Source: Gammaproteobacteria bacterium
Lineage (GTDB): Bacteria; Pseudomonadota; Gammaproteobacteria; Ga0077536
Assembly: GCA_016874535.1 (NCBI GenBank)
Contig: VGUA01000010.1
Coordinates: 1 to 54,177 of the forward strand
Direction: 5' to 3'
Length of the DNA stretch: 54,177 nucleotides
Under the pieces are notes generated by a model. The model made no database searches and had not been told where the DNA came from. It worked only from the letters and a program-made list of their open reading frames with translations. Below are positions 31,892 to 42,467 of the stretch, piece by piece. Every line of letters begins with the position of its first letter. Within the stretch, counting starts at the first letter, position 1. Position numbers and translations under genes: made by a program.

Positions 31892-33256
31892 ATGTTCCAG
31901 AATCTCAGCGAACGCCTCAGTAATGTCGTCAAGAAGCTGCGCGGCCAGGGGCGGCTGAGCGAGGAAAACATCGATGCCACCCTGCGCGAAGTGCGCATGG
32001 CATTGCTCGAGGCCGACGTGGCCCTGCCAGTGGTCAAGACCTTCACGGAGCAGGTGCGGGCCCGCGCACTCGGCCAGGAAGTCATAGGCACGCTCACGCC
32101 GGGTCAGGCGCTCATTCGCGTGGTACGTGATGAGCTGACCGCCATGATGGGCGAGGCGGGGGAGGGACTCGATTTCGCAGCCGAGCCACCGGTGGTCATC
32201 TTGCTCGCCGGTCTCCAGGGCTCGGGCAAGACCACCAGCGCGGCCAAGCTTGCCCGCCGTCTGCGTGAGCAGGAACGCAAGTCCGTGGCCATGGTGAGCT
32301 GCGACATCTACCGGCCCGCGGCCATCGAGCAGCTGCGGGTGCTGGCTGCTGAAGTAGGGGTGGACTGCTATCCGAGTGCGCCCGGCGCCTCGGCGATCAC
32401 CATTGCCGAATCTGCGCTCGCCCAGGCGCGTCGTGAGCTGAAAGACGTGCTCATCATCGATACCGCCGGCCGCCTTGCCATCGATGACGCGATGATGGAT
32501 GAGATCAGGAACCTGCACGCGGCAATACATCCCCGCGAGACCTTGTTCGTGATCGATTCCATGATGGGCCAGGACGCCGTGCGCACAGCCCAGGCGTTCA
32601 ACGAAGCGCTGCCCCTGACGGGCGTCATCCTCACCAAGACCGATGGCGATGCCCGCGGTGGCGCGGCGCTGTCGGTGCGGCAGTTCACGGGCAAGCCCAT
32701 CAAGTTCATGGGCGTTGGCGAGAAGACTCACGCGCTCGAGCCTTTCCATCCGGACCGCATCGCCTCGCGCATCCTCGGCATGGGCGATGTGCTGTCGCTC
32801 ATCGAGGAGGTCGAGCAGAAGGTCGATCGCGAACAGGCGGCCAAGGTGGCGGCGAAGATCAGCAAGGGCAAAGGCTTCGATCTGCAGGATTTTCGCGCCC
32901 AGCTCGAACAGATGCGCAACATGGGGGGGCTGACCGCCCTGATGGGCAAGTTGCCTGGAACGGCGGAACTACCTGAGCACATCAAGAGCCGGGTGAATGA
33001 CCGCGAGATGCTTCGCCTGGCGGCGATCATCGACTCCATGACGCCCCAGGAGCGGGTGTTCCCCGCCATCATCAAGGCCTCGCGCAAGAAGCGCATTGCT
33101 GATGGTTCGGGCACCCAGGTGCAGGAGGTGAATCGCCTGCTCAAGCAGTTCGACCAGATGCAGCGCGTGATGAAAAAAGTCAGCAAGAAAGGCGGGCTGC
33201 AGGCCATGATGCGTGGACTCAAGGGCCGCATGCCGCCCGGCATGCCCTTCCAGTGA
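31892..33256 (+). CDS. ffh: Signal recognition particle protein Ffh
   Basis: This 454-residue protein has an N domain, a GTPase domain with GLQGSGKTT (G1), DTAGRLAIDD (G3), TKTDGDARGG (G4) and the closing GVGEK, and a Met-rich M domain (MRNMGGLTALMGK, MRGLKGRMPPGMPF) that binds 4.5S RNA and signal peptides. It targets membrane proteins to FtsY and SecYEG. A single TATAGT-like -10 element lies around 31804, about 90 bp before the ATG. Confidence 0.97.
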   Translation: MFQNLSERLSNVVKKLRGQGRLSEENIDATLREVRMALLEADVALPVVKTFTEQVRARALGQEVIGTLTPGQALIRVVRDELTAMMGEAGEGLDFAAEPPVVILLAGLQGSGKTTSAAKLARRLREQERKSVAMVSCDIYRPAAIEQLRVLAAEVGVDCYPSAPGASAITIAESALAQARRELKDVLIIDTAGRLAIDDAMMDEIRNLHAAIHPRETLFVIDSMMGQDAVRTAQAFNEALPLTGVILTKTDGDARGGAALSVRQFTGKPIKFMGVGEKTHALEPFHPDRIASRILGMGDVLSLIEEVEQKVDREQAAKVAAKISKGKGFDLQDFRAQLEQMRNMGGLTALMGKLPGTAELPEHIKSRVNDREMLRLAAIIDSMTPQERVFPAIIKASRKKRIADGSGTQVQEVNRLLKQFDQMQRVMKKVSKKGGLQAMMRGLKGRMPPGMPFQ

Positions 33257-33295
33257 TACCTGGCAATTATCCCGCTCAGATGGAGGCTCGATGGC

Positions 33296-35569
33296 ATGAG
33301 TGAACTCTTCGACAAGGCCGCACTCGACTACCACGCCCTGCCGCGCGCCGGTAAAACCGAAATCACACCGACCAAGCCGCTGGCCAACCAGAGCGATCTG
33401 GCGCTGGCCTACTCCCCTGGGGTAGCGGTGCCTTGTCTCGCCATCGCTGATGATCCGGCTGATGCTGCACGTTATACCAATCGCGCCAATCTGGTGGGTG
33501 TGGTCACCAATGGCACGGCGGTGCTTGGCCTCGGCAACATTGGTCCGCTCGCCGCCAAGCCGGTGATGGAAGGCAAGGCTGTGCTGTTCAAGAAGTTTGC
33601 CGGCATCGACGTCTTTGACATCGAGATTGGCGAGCAGGATCCCGATCGGCTGGTGGAAGTGATTGCGAGCCTCGCGCCGACCTTCGGCGGCATCAATCTG
33701 GAGGACATCAAGGCGCCCGAGTGCTTCTACGTGGAGCGCAAGCTGCGTGAACGCGTGAACATCCCGGTCTTCCATGACGACCAGCATGGAACGGCCATCA
33801 TCGCGGCCGCCGCCATCAGCAATGCACTACGACTGGTCGGGAAACGTATCGAGGATGTGCGTCTGGTAGCATCGGGCGCCGGGGCGGCGGCGTTGGCTTG
33901 CCTGCGATTGCTCGAATCCCTGGGCTTGCCGCGCGAGCATATCATCGTCACCGATGTTGTCGGGGTGGTGTACGAGGGGCGCGCAGAGCGAATGGATGAG
34001 CACAAGGCGCACTATGCTCGCGCGACTCCCATGCGCACCCTCGCGGAAGCGATTCGGGGTGCAGACATCTTCCTCGGACTGTCTGCACCACGGGTGCTTA
34101 CCGGCGAGATGGTGAAGACCATGGCTGCACAGCCCATCATCTTGGCGTTGGCCAATCCCACGCCCGAAATCATGCCGGAGGAAGTCCACGCCGCACGCGA
34201 GGATGCAATCGTGGCGACCGGTCGATCCGACTACCCGAACCAGGTCAACAACGTGCTGTGCTTCCCGTACATCTTCCGGGGTGCGCTGGATGTGGGAGCC
34301 ACCACCATCACGGAGGAGATGAAGCTCGCCTGCGTGACGGCGCTTGCCGAGCTCACTATGCAGGAGCCCTCGGAAGTGGTGGCGGCGGCCTATGCGGACG
34401 AGACGCTGACTTTCGGTCGCGAGTACCTCATCCCCAAGCCCTTCGACCCGCGACTCATCACCACCTTGGCACCTGCCGTGGCCAAGGCCGCCATGGAGAG
34501 TGGCGTGGCCACACGGCCAATCGAGGATCTGGAAGCGTATCGGGACCAGCTCGGCAAGTTCGTATTCCAGTCCCTGCTCCTGATGAAGCCCCTGTTCCAG
34601 CGCGCCAAGGCGGATCGCAAGCGCCTCGTCTACGCGGAGGGTGAGGAGATCACGGTGCTACGCGCGGTGCAGGCGGTGGTGGATGATCGGCTGGCGCAAC
34701 CTATCCTCATCGGACGCCCGGCGGTGATCGAGCAGCGCATCGGCAATCTGGGTCTGCGCCTCAAGCCCGGTGTCGACTTCGAGGTGGTGAATCCGGAGAG
34801 CGACCATCGCTTCCGCGAATACTGGACCGAATATCACGCCCTGATGCAGCGGCGCGGGGTCACGCCGGCGGATGCACGGCGCATGCTGCGGACCCAGTCC
34901 ACCGTCATTGGCGCCATGTTCCTGCGCCGTGGCGATGGGGATGCGCTCATCTGCGGACTCACCGGTGAGTATCAGGAGCACCTCCACCATTTGAGCGAAC
35001 TGCTCGGTGTGGAGGATGGGCGCGCGCTGGCCGCGCTCAGCGTGCTCGTACTGCGCAAGGGCACTTATGTCATCGGCGACACCCATGTGCATGCGGACCC
35101 GGATGCCGCAACACTTGCCAATATCACCCTGGCGGCCGCGGACTGCGCGCGGCGCTTCGGGATGAAGCCCAGCGTGGCGCTGCTTTCCCACTCCAATTTC
35201 GGCAACAGTGACACGCCCTCGAGTCGCAAGGTACGGGAGGCACTCGCCATCGTGCGTGACTTGAGTCCGCAACTGGAAGTGGATGGCGAAATGCAGGCGG
35301 ACTCGGCGCTGCTTGCGGCCGTGCGCCGAAGCGCGGTCAACGATTCACCGCTTCAGGATGCGGCGAACGTGCTGGTAATGCCGACCCTGGACGCGGCCAA
35401 TATCGCCATGCACCTGCTGACGGTGCTGGGCGAAGGCGTGGCAGTCGGTCCCATCTTGAGCGGCCTGCGCTACTCGGCCCACATCCTGCCGCCCGCGGCT
35501 TCGGTAAGGCGCGTGGTCAACATGAGCGCACTCGCGGTCGTCGAAGCGCAGGTCAAGGCAGCCCGCTAG
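33296..35569 (+). CDS. maeB: NADP-dependent malic enzyme with phosphotransacetylase-like domain
   Basis: This 757-residue protein combines a malic enzyme part (residues 1 to about 430: [45 protein letters not shown]) with a C-terminal phosphate acetyltransferase-like part that is usually regulatory. It converts malate to pyruvate with CO2 release, giving NADPH. The size matches E. coli MaeB (759). TGGAGG stands 11 nt before the ATG. It is a single-gene unit between ffh and a convergent secreted-protein gene. Confidence 0.94.
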   Translation: MSELFDKAALDYHALPRAGKTEITPTKPLANQSDLALAYSPGVAVPCLAIADDPADAARYTNRANLVGVVTNGTAVLGLGNIGPLAAKPVMEGKAVLFKKFAGIDVFDIEIGEQDPDRLVEVIASLAPTFGGINLEDIKAPECFYVERKLRERVNIPVFHDDQHGTAIIAAAAISNALRLVGKRIEDVRLVASGAGAAALACLRLLESLGLPREHIIVTDVVGVVYEGRAERMDEHKAHYARATPMRTLAEAIRGADIFLGLSAPRVLTGEMVKTMAAQPIILALANPTPEIMPEEVHAAREDAIVATGRSDYPNQVNNVLCFPYIFRGALDVGATTITEEMKLACVTALAELTMQEPSEVVAAAYADETLTFGREYLIPKPFDPRLITTLAPAVAKAAMESGVATRPIEDLEAYRDQLGKFVFQSLLLMKPLFQRAKADRKRLVYAEGEEITVLRAVQAVVDDRLAQPILIGRPAVIEQRIGNLGLRLKPGVDFEVVNPESDHRFREYWTEYHALMQRRGVTPADARRMLRTQSTVIGAMFLRRGDGDALICGLTGEYQEHLHHLSELLGVEDGRALAALSVLVLRKGTYVIGDTHVHADPDAATLANITLAAADCARRFGMKPSVALLSHSNFGNSDTPSSRKVREALAIVRDLSPQLEVDGEMQADSALLAAVRRSAVNDSPLQDAANVLVMPTLDAANIAMHLLTVLGEGVAVGPILSGLRYSAHILPPAASVRRVVNMSALAVVEAQVKAAR

Positions 35570-35597
35570 CGAGTCGCCCGCTCTCGCTGTCGCTCAG

Positions 35598-36167
35598 TCA
35601 GGGCTGCGCTGCGTGATTCTGGGCGCTGTAATCGCTGAGGAAGACGCTGAGTTGCTGGTCCAGCAGGGCATCGATTTTTTCGGTTTCGCTGGCGAGCATC
35701 ACCCCGTTGTCGGCAGAAGACCAGATTGCCTGAGAGATGAAGCCGCCGGCCGCATTGCCGAGCGGAATCTTCTTGCGCAGTTCGAGTTTCACCGAGAAAT
35801 GGTAGAAGCCCTGCGCATTCCGGTTCGTGATGATGCGCACGCGGAGCAGTGCCGCCGCCGGATCCTGCACGGCGGCGTCTTTGTCGATTACCGGCAGGCC
35901 GGCGGATTGCAGCTTCTGCGCGGCCTTCGCATGAATTGTTGCCGCAGTGACCCCGTAAGGGGCGAGTTCCGGCACCACGTCTTCTATGGACAGGGTGACG
36001 CCCGTGATGCCATTCAGGGTCATGTGCGAGAAAACCGGGCCGCCGGCTGAAACAAGCGCGGGCAGCAGGGTCGCCAGGCACAGCATGAGGCTCTGCACAG
36101 CGGTGCGGATGCGGTTCCGGCCGGCTCTGGCATCAGGCGTGTGGCATGTGGTCTGGGCTGCGGACAT
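35598..36167 (-). CDS. Secreted protein of unknown family
   Basis: The start at 36167 was chosen because CAGGAG lies 8-9 nt upstream; twelve more codons are open before it. The 189-residue protein has a signal peptide with core LMLCLATLLPALVSA and likely cleavage after VSA. The mature part has a GVTLSIEDVVPELAPYGVT segment followed by alternating strands, suggesting one small alpha/beta domain. It is probably periplasmic. It follows dsbB by 52 bp on the same strand and may end the long sdh transcript. Confidence 0.65.
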   Translation of the reverse strand: MSAAQTTCHTPDARAGRNRIRTAVQSLMLCLATLLPALVSAGGPVFSHMTLNGITGVTLSIEDVVPELAPYGVTAATIHAKAAQKLQSAGLPVIDKDAAVQDPAAALLRVRIITNRNAQGFYHFSVKLELRKKIPLGNAAGGFISQAIWSSADNGVMLASETEKIDALLDQQLSVFLSDYSAQNHAAQP

Positions 36168-36218
36168 GGCGCGTGCTCCTGGAAATCGATTAAGGAAGAT
36201 CACATGGACGTCGCTTGG

Positions 36219-36755
36219 TCATGCACTTCGCCGGCGCAGTAACACCAGCGCAAGAGCGATACCACCCAAGGCCAGAAAGTTCAGCAGCGACCATTCTGCA
36301 ATGGAAAGGCCAAGAAAAGTCCAATCCACTTTTGCGCAGTCGCCACTGCCACGCAGCACGGTCTCGATGGCATCGGTAAGCGGATAGGCATCGAGGAGAA
36401 AATCGAGACCCGGTCCGCATTCGGGAATGCGATCCTCCGGCAGATGCTGCAGCCAGACCTGGCGCCCGGTAATGGCCGCACCAATGTCCGCAACCAGCAT
36501 GAGCAGGAAGCTCAATATTTGCGCACCGGTCTTGCGCGGCCCGAGCAGCGCGCCCAATAGGGCAAGCGCGAGCACTCCGAAAAAGGCCAGACGTTGGAAA
36601 ATGCATAGTGGGCAGGGCGTCAGGCCTTGCTGGAATTGCAGGTAGTACCCAAATCCGAGCAGTGCGGCACACCAAAGGCTGATGAGAAGGAAGGGCTGGC
36701 GTCTGTTCAACAACAGGGATCTCAAGGCAACTCTCCGCATCGACAATGTCGACAT
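36219..36755 (-). CDS. dsbB: Disulfide bond formation protein DsbB
   Basis: The start at 36755 was chosen because it follows the TAG of the hydrolase gene by one base (TAG-A-ATG), which suggests translational coupling; ATG 36740 is an alternative. The 178-residue protein has four membrane segments, the first periplasmic pair CPLC and the second pair in PECGPG and SGDCAK. It reoxidises DsbA and passes electrons to quinone. A Cys-rich repeat protein and many Cys-containing secreted proteins in the window would depend on this pathway. Confidence 0.92.
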   Translation of the reverse strand: MSTLSMRRVALRSLLLNRRQPFLLISLWCAALLGFGYYLQFQQGLTPCPLCIFQRLAFFGVLALALLGALLGPRKTGAQILSFLLMLVADIGAAITGRQVWLQHLPEDRIPECGPGLDFLLDAYPLTDAIETVLRGSGDCAKVDWTFLGLSIAEWSLLNFLALGGIALALVLLRRRSA

Positions 36756-36756
36756 T

Positions 36757-37749
36757 CTAGCCCGCGCTCGTGGCTGGTACCGTGGTGGCTGCCGCCAGCG
36801 CACGCACCCCGCCCAGGAATTCCACGATCCGCTCCTCCAGCCAAGGGCGGGTGAGGCCCGGCAGGGGATCGGTGATGAAACCCACATGACCACCTCGCGC
36901 CGGAACCTCGAGTGCTACCGCAGAAGGGCATTCGCCCCCGTCAGGGATGGCCCACGCGGGCAGGAAAGGGTCGTCCCGGGCATGGAGAATGAGCGTCGGC
37001 ACGCGAATCTCGGGGATGAACTGACGCGAACTGGCCCGCCGGTAATAGTCATCAGCCCCGGCAAAGCCATGCAGCGGGGCGGTGATGCGGTCGTCATACT
37101 CGTGAAAGGTTCGAACCTCCGCGAGATCCCGGCGCGAGAAAGGCAGCGCATGATGCCCTAACTTGCGGCCGAGGCTCAGGCGCAGGCTGGCCAGCAGGTG
37201 GGCCTGATAGAAGCGTGAGAAACCTTCATTGAGGCGTTCTGCCGCAGCAGCGAGCTCAAAGGGCACCGACACTGCGGTCGCCGCGTGCACGCGCGCAGTC
37301 TCTCTCTTTTCGCCCAGCCATTTGAGCAGCACATTACCGCCCATCGAATATCCGACGACCCCCAAGGGCCGCTCGGGCGAGCGCGCATGCAAGACGCCGA
37401 TGAGGAAATCCAGATCCGCCGTGTCACCGGAATGATAGCTGCGCGCGAGACGATTCGGTTCACCGCTACAGCCCCTGAAATGCATGAGACAGGCGCCCCA
37501 GCCACGCGCCACCACCGCATGCATCACGCGCCGCACATAGGGGGAGGCGAAGCTTCCCTCCAGACCATGCAGCACCACGATGAGGGGCCCCACCCCTGAA
37601 CCCGCCCACACTAGATCCACGAAATCGCCATCGGGCAATTCCAAGCGTTCCTTGCGCGCTGGGACTTCAGGGGTGGGCCTGCCACGCGCCGCCCAGAGAG
37701 TCGGCAGGTGGGGGCCGGGCAGCCACCAGGCTGGGGTGTAGGCTGGCAA
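36757..37749 (-). CDS. yheT: YheT-family alpha/beta hydrolase
   Basis: This 330-residue protein starts at TTG 37749, 4 bp after the ygfZ stop, and no later start fits. It has the family parts LIVVLHGLEGS, HFRGCSGEPNRL, nucleophile motif GYSMGGN, a late Asp (LILHARDDPFL) and a His in GGHVGF. YheT-type proteins are cytoplasmic esterases or acyltransferases of unclear substrate. The gene is inside the operon that runs from sdh to dsbB. Confidence 0.85.
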   Translation of the reverse strand: MPAYTPAWWLPGPHLPTLWAARGRPTPEVPARKERLELPDGDFVDLVWAGSGVGPLIVVLHGLEGSFASPYVRRVMHAVVARGWGACLMHFRGCSGEPNRLARSYHSGDTADLDFLIGVLHARSPERPLGVVGYSMGGNVLLKWLGEKRETARVHAATAVSVPFELAAAAERLNEGFSRFYQAHLLASLRLSLGRKLGHHALPFSRRDLAEVRTFHEYDDRITAPLHGFAGADDYYRRASSRQFIPEIRVPTLILHARDDPFLPAWAIPDGGECPSAVALEVPARGGHVGFITDPLPGLTRPWLEERIVEFLGGVRALAAATTVPATSAG

Positions 37750-37753
37750 CCCG

Positions 37754-38692
37754 TCAGTCTTGCCAGGTGGGTGTACGCTCGAAGCGCACGGTGCGAGCCG
37801 GAGAATCGGCCGTCACGAGACCGGTTGCAAGGGCACCCAGGTCGACCACTGCAAGCAGGTGTGTCGTGCCTCCGGGATCCCGCACCGAAGCCAGCACCTG
37901 ACCGCCGGTGGGCGCTTGTGGGCTGGCGGCAAATTTTTCGCCCGCCAGAATCTCGCTGCCAGAGGTGCCCACGAGCAGGCGCGATTTCACTTCGCCGCGG
38001 TATTTGAGGCGGGCGATGATCTCCTGGCCCGGATAGCAGCCCTTGTCGAAGGCGAGGGTGTCCTGGAAATCGAGGTTGAGTTGCTGGGGCAGGAAGGCAT
38101 TCGCATAACCCCCTGCAATCTCCACATGACCGTGGCGGATATCGAGATACCGCCAGGTTTCGGGGTCCACCGTCGCGATTTCATGCCGCGCAAGCCACTT
38201 AGCCGTTTCCGCGGGCTCGCCAATGAGCAGGAAGCGCGGTGCCGACTCCATCCTCACCGCCACCAGGGAAGGGCTGATGCGTGTCGTGCGCCAGGCCTCG
38301 GCCGGCAGCGACAGGGACTCGGTCTGCGCGCTGAGGGTTGCGGGGAAATTGAGCCCGTGCGCTTGGCACGTGGCGGAGATATCTTCCACCTCCACCTTGG
38401 CCCTCAGTACGAACATGCGCAGGCGCTGCACGCAACGTGTGGCTTCGCTCGCCGGCAGCAGCAGGTGGTAACCGGTTGCGGTCGGCACCAGCCAGAACAG
38501 GAATGAGACCCGACCCTGGGGTGTGCACCAGGCGGTGCGCACGGCATCTTGCGGACCCAGACGTTTCAGGTGGCTGGTGCACTGCCCGTGCAGGAAGTCG
38601 CGGGCGTCAGGGCCTTCCACACGGATGACGGCGAGATCGAGCGGGCAGGACACCGCGGCATGCGTGAGCAGCCGAAACGTTTCCGGATTCAT
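37754..38692 (-). CDS. ygfZ: YgfZ/GcvT-like folate-dependent Fe-S protein
   Basis: This 312-residue protein has a GcvT-like fold and the family motif KGCYPGQEIIARL near residue 215, with the reactive Cys. YgfZ helps assemble or repair [4Fe-4S] enzymes with tetrahydrofolate. Its start overlaps the sdhE stop by 4 nt, so it is coupled to the succinate dehydrogenase operon. SdhB, encoded just upstream, carries three Fe-S clusters and is a plausible client. Confidence 0.92.
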   Translation of the reverse strand: MNPETFRLLTHAAVSCPLDLAVIRVEGPDARDFLHGQCTSHLKRLGPQDAVRTAWCTPQGRVSFLFWLVPTATGYHLLLPASEATRCVQRLRMFVLRAKVEVEDISATCQAHGLNFPATLSAQTESLSLPAEAWRTTRISPSLVAVRMESAPRFLLIGEPAETAKWLARHEIATVDPETWRYLDIRHGHVEIAGGYANAFLPQQLNLDFQDTLAFDKGCYPGQEIIARLKYRGEVKSRLLVGTSGSEILAGEKFAASPQAPTGGQVLASVRDPGGTTHLLAVVDLGALATGLVTADSPARTVRFERTPTWQD

Positions 38693-38922
38693 GGATGCGG
38701 ACGATGCTGTTGGAGTGCGCCTACGAGTCCCGCGAAGTGCTCCGGGGGCGCGACCCGACCGAGTACCCAGTCGTAGAGTTCGGGATCCGTGACTTCCAGA
38801 AGCTCGAGGAAGCGAAGCTTCGACCCGGCATCGAGTAAGGGGTAATCCTGCGCGAGAAAGCGGTCGAGGACCATGTCCAGCTCCCGCATCCCGCGCCGAC
38901 AGCGCCAGCGCAGCTTGTTCAT
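38689..38922 (-). CDS. sdhE: SdhE flavinylation factor (CptB)
   Basis: Start ATG 38922 gives MNKLRWRCRRGMRELD, where the RGMRELD motif is needed for attaching FAD to SdhA. The 77 residues match the usual family length of 80-90; a GTG four codons earlier is possible, and a longer open frame extends into sdhB without support. In E. coli the protein was also described as the CptB antitoxin. It lies 26 bp after sdhB and overlaps ygfZ. A ygfX-like gene is found beyond the operon start. Confidence 0.9.
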   Translation of the reverse strand: MNKLRWRCRRGMRELDMVLDRFLAQDYPLLDAGSKLRFLELLEVTDPELYDWVLGRVAPPEHFAGLVGALQQHRPHP

Positions 38923-38948
38923 CTCAGCCGTCACTGGCGTGTCTCCGC

Positions 38949-39731
38949 TCAGAGCGTGCGAGTCACCATCATCTTCTTGATGTTTGCGATCGCCTCCGCC
39001 GGGTTCAGACCCTTGGGGCAGGTGCGCGCGCAATTCATGATGGTGTGGCAACGGTAGAGCTTGAACGGATCTTCCAATTCGTCCAGGCGCTCGCCGGTGG
39101 CCTCATCGCGACTGTCCACCAGCCAGCGATAGGCTTGCAGCAACGCCGCGGGGCCAAGGTAGCGATCCCCGTTCCACCAGTAGCTGGGGCAGCTCGTGGA
39201 GCAGCAGGCGCACAGGATGCACTCGTAAAGTCCATCCAGCTTCTCGCGGTCTTCTTTCGACTGCAGACGCTCGCGATCCGGCGGCGGCGGAGATTCCGCC
39301 TGCAGCCAGGGCTTCACGGACGCGTATTGCGCATAGAAGTGCTTCAGATCCGGCACCAGATCCTTATGCACCGGCATGTGGGGCAGCGGATAGATCTTCA
39401 CGTCGCCCTTGATGGACTCCGTGGCCTTGGTGCAGGCAAGCGTATTGGTGCCGTCGATGTTCATCGCGCACGAACCGCAGATCCCTTCACGACAGGAACG
39501 TCGGAAGGCCAGCGTGGGGTCGACCTCGTTCTTGATGTAGATGATGGCGTCGAGCACCATCGGCCCGCACTTGTCGAGATCGATCTCGTAACTGTCGACG
39601 CGGGGATTGTCCCCGTTGTCGGGATCGTAGCGGTAGACCCGGAAGGTGCGCTTGCGCTTCGCTCCATTCGCCGCGGAGACGGTCTTGCCGGGCATCACCC
39701 GCGAATTCTTCGGAAGGCTGAACTCTGCCAT
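38949..39731 (-). CDS. sdhB: Succinate dehydrogenase iron-sulfur subunit
   Basis: This 260-residue protein has the [2Fe-2S] motif [12 protein letters not shown], the [4Fe-4S] motif [12 protein letters not shown] and the [3Fe-4S] motif [17 protein letters not shown]. It carries electrons from SdhA to quinone at the membrane interface. A 20-residue N-terminal extension ([13 protein letters not shown] onward) is longer than in E. coli. It is the last enzyme subunit in the operon. Confidence 0.96.
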   Translation of the reverse strand: MAEFSLPKNSRVMPGKTVSAANGAKRKRTFRVYRYDPDNGDNPRVDSYEIDLDKCGPMVLDAIIYIKNEVDPTLAFRRSCREGICGSCAMNIDGTNTLACTKATESIKGDVKIYPLPHMPVHKDLVPDLKHFYAQYASVKPWLQAESPPPPDRERLQSKEDREKLDGLYECILCACCSTSCPSYWWNGDRYLGPAALLQAYRWLVDSRDEATGERLDELEDPFKLYRCHTIMNCARTCPKGLNPAEAIANIKKMMVTRTL

Positions 39732-39756
39732 GGGGATATTCCTCTGCTTGCCTGTC

Positions 39757-41544
39757 TCAGTAGGTGCGCTTCTTGGGCGGCACGACCTGGCACTCGTTGC
39801 TCAGGGTATACATGTGCACGGGTCGGTAATCGAACCGCACGTTGCCCTTGTCATCGATCCAGGTGAGCGTGTGCTTCATCCAGTTCTCGTCATCCCGATC
39901 CGGGTAGTCCTCACGCGCATGGGCGCCGCGGCTTTCCTTGCGGTTGGCGGCAGCCTCGATGCTGGTGATGGCGTTGCCGAGCAGGTTGTCGAGTTCCAGC
40001 GTCTCCACCAGATCGGTGTTCCAGGTGAGTGAGCGGTCGCTGACCTTCACGTGTTCGAACGCCGCCTTCACTTCGCGCAGGCGCTTGATGCCGTCTTCCA
40101 TCACTTCGCCGGTACGGAACACTGCCGCGCATTCCTGCATGATCTTCTGCATGGAGAGACGCAGCTTCGCGGTGGGTTCCGAGCCGTTGGCGTGGCGCAG
40201 CCCGTCGAAGCGCGACAACACCCGGTCTGTCGCATTCGATGACAATGTGGGATGCGGCATGCCGGGCTTGATGGTCGCGGCGCAGCGCTTGGCTGCCGCG
40301 CGGCCAAAGACCACGAGGTCGAGCAGTGAGTTGGAACCGAGGCGATTGGCGCCGTGCACCGAGACGCAGGCAGCCTCACCGATGGACATGAGGCCGGGGA
40401 CCACGCTGTCCGGGTCGCCGTTGCGCAGGGTCACGACTTCGCCGTGGTAGTTGGTCGGAATGCCGCCCATGTTGTAGTGCACGGTGGGCAGCACAGGAAT
40501 GGGCTCGCGGGTCACGTCCACGCCGGCAAAGATCGCCGCGGATTCCGCGATGCCGGGCAGGCGCTCGTCGATCACCTCGGGGCCCAGGTGCTCCAGATGC
40601 AGGTGGATGTGGTCGGCATCCTTGCCTACGCCGCGGCCCTCGCGGATTTCGATGGTCATGGAGCGTGAAACCACGTCGCGCGAGGCGAGGTCCTTCGCGT
40701 TTGGTGCGTAACGCTCCATGAAGCGTTCGCCCTTGGCGTTGGTGAGATAACCGCCCTCGCCACGCACGCCCTCGGTGATGAGGCAGCCTGCGCCATAGAT
40801 GCCGGTGGGGTGGAACTGCGTGAATTCCATGTCCTGCAGGGGCAGGCCGGCACGCAGGATCATGCCGTTGCCGTCCCCGGTGCAGGTGTGCGCGGAGGTG
40901 CAGGAAAAGTAGGCACGTCCATAACCACCGGTCGCGAGCAGCACCTGGTGCGCGCGGAAGATGTGCAGAGAGCCGTCTTCCAGATTCCAGGCGATGACGC
41001 CGCGGCAGACACCTTCGTCATCCATCACCAGATCAACCGCGAAGTATTCGATCATGAATTCCGCGTTGTGCTTGAGTGACTGCTGGTAGAGGGTGTGCAG
41101 GATTGCATGCCCGGTACGATCGGCCGCCGCGCAGGTGCGCTGGGCGATGCCTTCGCCGTAGTTGGTGGTCATGCCGCCGAACGGGCGCTGGTAAATGCGT
41201 CCATCCTCGGTGCGCGAGAAGGGCACGCCGTAGTGCTCCAGCTCGATGACCGCGGGAATCGCCTCGCGGCACATGTATTCGATGGCATCCTGGTCACCCA
41301 GCCAGTCCGACCCCTTGATGGTGTCGTACATGTGCCAGCGCCAGTCATCCGGCCCCATGTTGCCGAGCGCGGCACTCATGCCGCCCTGGGCCGCCACCGT
41401 ATGCGAACGCGTGGGGAAAACCTTGGTGATGCAGGCCGTGGTCAATCCCTCGGCCGCCATGCCGAAAGTGGCGCGCAGGCCGGCGCCGCCGGCACCCACC
41501 ACGACAACATCGTACTTGTGTTCGATCAGAGGATATGCAGCCAT
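39757..41544 (-). CDS. sdhA: Succinate dehydrogenase flavoprotein subunit
   Basis: This 595-residue protein has the FAD-binding GAGGAGLRA, the [11 protein letters not shown] motif whose His carries covalent FAD, the [11 protein letters not shown] region, and the active-site RSMTIEI and [16 protein letters not shown] parts. It oxidises succinate to fumarate on the cytoplasmic side of the membrane. It follows sdhD by 3 bp. The length is normal. Confidence 0.96.
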   Translation of the reverse strand: MAAYPLIEHKYDVVVVGAGGAGLRATFGMAAEGLTTACITKVFPTRSHTVAAQGGMSAALGNMGPDDWRWHMYDTIKGSDWLGDQDAIEYMCREAIPAVIELEHYGVPFSRTEDGRIYQRPFGGMTTNYGEGIAQRTCAAADRTGHAILHTLYQQSLKHNAEFMIEYFAVDLVMDDEGVCRGVIAWNLEDGSLHIFRAHQVLLATGGYGRAYFSCTSAHTCTGDGNGMILRAGLPLQDMEFTQFHPTGIYGAGCLITEGVRGEGGYLTNAKGERFMERYAPNAKDLASRDVVSRSMTIEIREGRGVGKDADHIHLHLEHLGPEVIDERLPGIAESAAIFAGVDVTREPIPVLPTVHYNMGGIPTNYHGEVVTLRNGDPDSVVPGLMSIGEAACVSVHGANRLGSNSLLDLVVFGRAAAKRCAATIKPGMPHPTLSSNATDRVLSRFDGLRHANGSEPTAKLRLSMQKIMQECAAVFRTGEVMEDGIKRLREVKAAFEHVKVSDRSLTWNTDLVETLELDNLLGNAITSIEAAANRKESRGAHAREDYPDRDDENWMKHTLTWIDDKGNVRFDYRPVHMYTLSNECQVVPPKKRTY

Positions 41545-41547
41545 TGG

Positions 41548-41931
41548 TCAACTCATGCCTACGGAAATCTTGAGGATGGACACGACCGCGACGAGTGCGC
41601 CGAGTGCCGCGAAGGCACGCACCGCAATCTGGGCCGCAATGAGCAGCCAGGGGGTGTGGACGTAATCTTCGATCACGACCTGCAGCCCGAGCTTGAGATG
41701 CCAGAAGAGGGCGAGGCTCAAAGCCAGCAGCAGCACGGTCACGTGAATCTGCCCGACCCAAGCGACAACCTTTTCATGGGGTGCGCCAATGAGGCTCATC
41801 AATGTCGTGACAAACCAGAGGGCGAGCAGGATGAGCGCCACGGCAGTCAGGCGCTGCAGGCGCCAATGGTTGACGCCCTCATGGGCTGCGCCGAGTCCCT
41901 TGACCCGACCGAGATCGCTGCGCAGGCTCAT
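41548..41931 (-). CDS. sdhD: Succinate dehydrogenase membrane anchor subunit
   Basis: This 127-residue protein has three membrane segments, a HLKLGLQVVIEDYVH segment with the heme-region His and the Asp-Tyr pair near the quinone site. The ATG at 41931 overlaps the sdhC stop (TGATG); the GTG just before it is less likely. It forms the anchor with SdhC and completes the quinone site. Confidence 0.92.
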   Translation of the reverse strand: MSLRSDLGRVKGLGAAHEGVNHWRLQRLTAVALILLALWFVTTLMSLIGAPHEKVVAWVGQIHVTVLLLALSLALFWHLKLGLQVVIEDYVHTPWLLIAAQIAVRAFAALGALVAVVSILKISVGMS

Positions 41932-42326
41932 CACGCACCTCCCAGCTTGGCAAGCACACAGGCCCAGATGAGTCCGGTCAGCACCAGCGAGGCCACGATC
42001 ACGGTGTAACCCGAGCGGTAGACGGTGCTGATCTTGAAACCATAGCCCGCATCCCAGGCGAGGTGCCGCAGGCCGTTGCAGAGGTGGTAGAAGAAGGCCC
42101 AGGTCCAGCCGACGAGCAGAAGCTTCACGAGTCCATGCGAAAACACACCCTGCGCAGCGGCGTAGGCGTCACTGCCACCCGCGGCACTGGCGAGCCAGTA
42201 GAGGAGTACTACCGTGCCGGCGCTGAGCGCGATGCCCGTTGCGCGGTGGGTGATCGAAAGGACGCTCGTAATCTGCGGCCGGTAGACCTGCAGGTGCGGC
42301 GACAGCGGTTTGCTTCGACTCATCAT
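41931..42326 (-). CDS. sdhC: Succinate dehydrogenase cytochrome b556 subunit
   Basis: This 131-residue protein has the motif SPHLQVYRPQITSVLSITHR at the start, HRATGIALS, and YHLCNGLRHLAWD with the heme-ligand His. Three membrane segments follow. GGAGCG precedes the first ATG. It anchors the enzyme and binds heme b with SdhD. It lies 141 bp after the SDHAF4-like gene on the same strand. Confidence 0.94.
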   Translation of the reverse strand: MMSRSKPLSPHLQVYRPQITSVLSITHRATGIALSAGTVVLLYWLASAAGGSDAYAAAQGVFSHGLVKLLLVGWTWAFFYHLCNGLRHLAWDAGYGFKISTVYRSGYTVIVASLVLTGLIWACVLAKLGGA

Positions 42327-42467
42327 CGCTCCATCTTCTGGGGTTCGGACTTCACGTCAGGATTGTGCCTGTGCGGGAGTGCCGTTTTCCGGGTTGTTGG
42401 TTCAATGTCCGGGGAGAGATTCCCCGCGTTCGGGCCTTTGGCGCGGGCGTTGCCCTGCCAGAGGGCT

